This document shows, one piece after another, positions 29,874-31,240 of a stretch of 31,240 nucleotides of DNA. The DNA lies in the IMG/VR virus record IMGVR_UViG_3300003324_000207, positions 1,050 to 32,289 of that record. The stretch is one strand, 5' to 3'. Origin of the DNA: a virus. Each line of letters starts with the position of its first letter. The first letter of the stretch is position 1. The notes under the pieces are model-generated. The model was given only the letters and a program-made list of their open reading frames with translations. It was not told the DNA's origin and did not search any database. The position numbers and the translations under genes are program-made.

Positions 29874-30148
29874 AGCTCTACTTGTACATCTCCGACATCC
29901 ACCTTCCAAACTACGGTGTCGCCTTCGAGGATGATGCCACCGATCGTGCCGGAGCCGCCCACGATGCTTACTTCGCTGCCTCGGCCCATGTCCTCGCGCT
30001 TCAGGAGCTCTGCGGTCTGTTCTGCCGGCAAGAGCACCTTGCGTACGTGACTGAGGCTCAGTGCTCCGTCCTTGGGCTTTCTGATCTTCGGTGGTTGGAA
30101 CAGCTCTAGTTGCTCGAGCTTCACGATCTCTGCTTCTTGTGCGCTCAT
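29870..30148 (-). CDS. Small protein with QLELF clamp-type motif and DVGDVQVEL tail
   Basis: A 92-residue protein starting MSAQEAEIVKLEQLELFQPP. Gln13-Leu-Glu-Leu-Phe17 fits the QL-x-LF pentapeptide by which many bacterial and phage proteins bind the DNA polymerase sliding clamp. The middle is basic and helical (RKVLLPAEQTAELLKREDMG), followed by a beta-like Gly-rich part (GSEVSIVGGSGTIGGIILEG) and the DVGDVQVEL tail. AAGGAGG precedes the ATG, which overlaps the upstream stop. Clamp binding is a hypothesis from the motif; a short peptide can match by chance. Confidence 0.7.
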   Translation of the reverse strand: MSAQEAEIVKLEQLELFQPPKIRKPKDGALSLSHVRKVLLPAEQTAELLKREDMGRGSEVSIVGGSGTIGGIILEGDTVVWKVDVGDVQVEL

Positions 30149-30366
30149 GACGCCTCCTTGGGCTTAGGCTTGTCAAAGCCGGTGTATCGCTTCGTGTTGT
30201 CTCGGCGCTGCACGTCTGAGTACATCTGACCGACCATCCACCAGATAGCCCAGAGCTGGTTCTTGTCGTACTTCTCAAGCCGCGAAAGCTCTGCTTCCTC
30301 GTAAAGGGCCTTCTTCTGTTCGACGGACAGATAGACGAGACCGCCTTCCTCCTTGGGCTTGGTCAC
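30145..30366 (-). CDS. Hypothetical small protein
   Basis: A 73-residue protein from a GTG that overlaps the WhiB stop (GTGA), with GGAGG five bases upstream; a longer in-frame start has poorer support. Helical and charged, with VYLSVEQKKALYEEAELSRL and a Trp-rich NQLWAIWWMVGQMY. The last residues KPKPKEAS are partly written by the ribosome site of the next gene. No family recognised. Confidence 0.65.
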   Translation of the reverse strand: MTKPKEEGGLVYLSVEQKKALYEEAELSRLEKYDKNQLWAIWWMVGQMYSDVQRRDNTKRYTGFDKPKPKEAS

Positions 30367-30869
30367 GATGCCTCCAACAACTCGTCGGCCCATTCGTCCA
30401 CGGGCTTACACCCGCGACACTGGGGGATGATGCACTCGCCCTCGTCGTTCAGGGCTGCGTGCTTTATCCGCTTGGCGTGTCGCTCGTGGGGCAGGAATCC
30501 TCCCCAGATCCCCACGGGCGGGGTGAAGGATGCGGTGAACGGCTTGGTCTCGAGGAACACCTTGTTGCTGGCTCGCTTCCAGTGCCTCGTCTTGGTGCAG
30601 CCAGGGGGGCAGGTGTCGTCGTGCTCCTTGCGTGGGTTCGGCGCCCAGTCGCTTCGGATCATGGTTGCCACGCCGAGCTCGATCGCGCTCGCCCGTTCCA
30701 TGCTGAGCGCATAGACCAGACACTCCCTGCGTACCGGGCAGCCGGCGCAGACCCGTCGTCCTGTTGCCCAGGCCCAGGGTTCATCCCTTGAGCCGGGGTC
30801 CTTGAAGAACAGGGATTGCGGGTAGCTGTGACATGCCGCTCGTTCCGCCCATGACTGGTCGTACTGCAC
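30363..30869 (-). CDS. WhiB-like iron-sulfur regulator with insertion
   Basis: The protein has 168 residues from a GTG that touches the upstream stop; a GGGGAGGG ribosome site lies in the upstream gene's end. The four iron-sulfur ligands of WhiB proteins are present: Cys13 (AACHS), then Cys41, Cys44 and Cys50 (CAGCPVRREC). The GIWGG turn follows at 120-124, then FLPHERHAKRIKH. In ordinary WhiB proteins the turn comes about 15-20 residues after the last cysteine; here about 70 residues intervene and include CPPGC. A further ECIIPQCRGC near the C-terminus adds three cysteines. WhiB proteins occur only in actinobacteria and their phages and bind the main sigma factor. Confidence 0.88.
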   Translation of the reverse strand: MQYDQSWAERAACHSYPQSLFFKDPGSRDEPWAWATGRRVCAGCPVRRECLVYALSMERASAIELGVATMIRSDWAPNPRKEHDDTCPPGCTKTRHWKRASNKVFLETKPFTASFTPPVGIWGGFLPHERHAKRIKHAALNDEGECIIPQCRGCKPVDEWADELLEAS

Positions 30870-31208
30870 CTACTTCGATCCCTCCCCTGTCTCTGGGGTG
30901 GCCGATTGAGATATGCTGGATAGCGTTAGCGACCCGCGCAGCCTTTGCGCACCTTCGAACGCCGCCATGATGCGCTCGCGCCCGACAGGATTCGCGGAGT
31001 GACAATCCATCCGCCAGGGCAGCAGGGCGGGATGCATCTCCAACCACGCAGCAACCTCGTAGCCATCACGCCCGTCGCCAAGGTCGTGGTCGAGTGAAAG
31101 CTCGGTCACCCAGCCTGTCCGCAGCACGTCGATGGCAGCAGCAGCGGACCTCGCCACGATCCATGACGTGTCAGGCGGCTCCCTCATGTCGTCAACCCAC
31201 AGCTTCAT
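30870..31208 (-). CDS. cREC-type receiver-like protein
   Basis: A 112-residue protein, MKLWVDDMREPPDTSWIVAR and onward. The double Asp (VDDMRE, 6-7), LSLDHDLG (38-44), a DGYEVAAWLE helix (48-57) and CHSANPVGRERI (69-80) match the cyclic-phosphate processing receiver family (cREC), proposed to act on cyclic phosphate ends of RNA. The C-terminal 20 residues look disordered and encode the ribosome site of the WhiB gene. If the family role holds, it could belong to RNA repair or to nucleotide signalling; no ligase or kinase partner is seen within the window. Confidence 0.8.
   Translation of the reverse strand: MKLWVDDMREPPDTSWIVARSAAAAIDVLRTGWVTELSLDHDLGDGRDGYEVAAWLEMHPALLPWRMDCHSANPVGRERIMAAFEGAQRLRGSLTLSSISQSATPETGEGSK
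30884..30901. repeat. 18-base direct repeat, copy 1
   Basis: CCCCTGTCTCTGGGGTGG occurs here and at 31216-31233. On the minus strand each copy supplies GACAGGGG just before a gene start (WhiB here). The sequence also contains a CCCC/GGGG inverted repeat. Confidence 0.7.
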
Positions 31209-31215
31209 TCCTGAT

Positions 31216-31233
31216 CCCCTGTCTCTGGGGTGG
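31216..31233. repeat. 18-base direct repeat, copy 2
   Basis: Second exact copy, just upstream of the cREC gene start at 31208 and close to the window edge, so further copies may lie outside. It is followed toward the edge by ATAGGGC (minus GCCCTAT), a partial match to the boundary element. Confidence 0.7.
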
Positions 31234-31240
31234 ATAGGGC

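Noticed and set aside
1-31240. CRISPR array, insertion sequence, integrase or attachment site
   Set aside because: No spaced direct repeats, transposase or recombinase motifs were seen on either strand.

Overview
The window is a stretch of a high-GC double-stranded DNA phage (or prophage) genome. The likely host is an actinobacterium: a WhiB-type iron-sulfur regulator is encoded near the right edge, GC content and third-position GC are high, GTG starts are common, and ribosome binding sites are mostly AGGAG/GGAGG. Almost every gene lies on the minus strand, so transcription runs from high to low coordinates. The exceptions are two small plus-strand genes (2864-3022 and 27181-27363). No integrase, repressor or host gene is visible here. 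I recognise an adaptor-like protein, a very large internal-type protein and fibre-like genes, but no tape measure, major tail protein or tail chaperones. This suggests a short-tailed (podovirus-like) particle, which is an inference.

Right part, about 27954-31208, holds two operons of small, translationally coupled accessory genes. The first (31208 down to 29554) encodes a cREC-type receiver-like protein, a WhiB-like protein with a large insertion, and four small proteins. Two of these four share the same nine-residue C-terminus written with different codons, and one carries a possible sliding-clamp binding peptide. The second operon (29152 down to 27954) follows a good sigma70-like promoter whose spacer is occupied by a perfect palindrome; it includes an HTH protein and a CxC/CxxC protein.

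Middle, 27364-27953, is a roughly 590-base non-coding region with two terminators facing opposite ways and several inverted repeats. A divergent plus-strand C2H2 zinc-finger gene sits between it and the terminase.

Left of that is the virion region: large terminase, scaffold-like protein, capsid protein, a small helical protein, a protein with an internal duplication, connector-like proteins, a 912-residue tail or adhesin protein, a cassette of fibre-like proteins that share exchanged domains, then the portal, the MPFKSQAQ-type small protein, a 2249-residue giant protein and two further putative internal proteins. The portal lies far from terminase and capsid, which is an unusual order.

The far left is a lysis cassette with a lysozyme-like muralytic enzyme, an NlpC/P60 peptidase, three small membrane proteins, two small soluble proteins, an apparent split gene and a zinc-ribbon protein cut by the window edge.

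A short motif, GCCCTAGAC (minus-strand orientation), occurs at five gene boundaries (2831, 13325, 16077, 25261, 27170) and divides the late region into blocks. It is the best candidate here for an undescribed late-gene control element.
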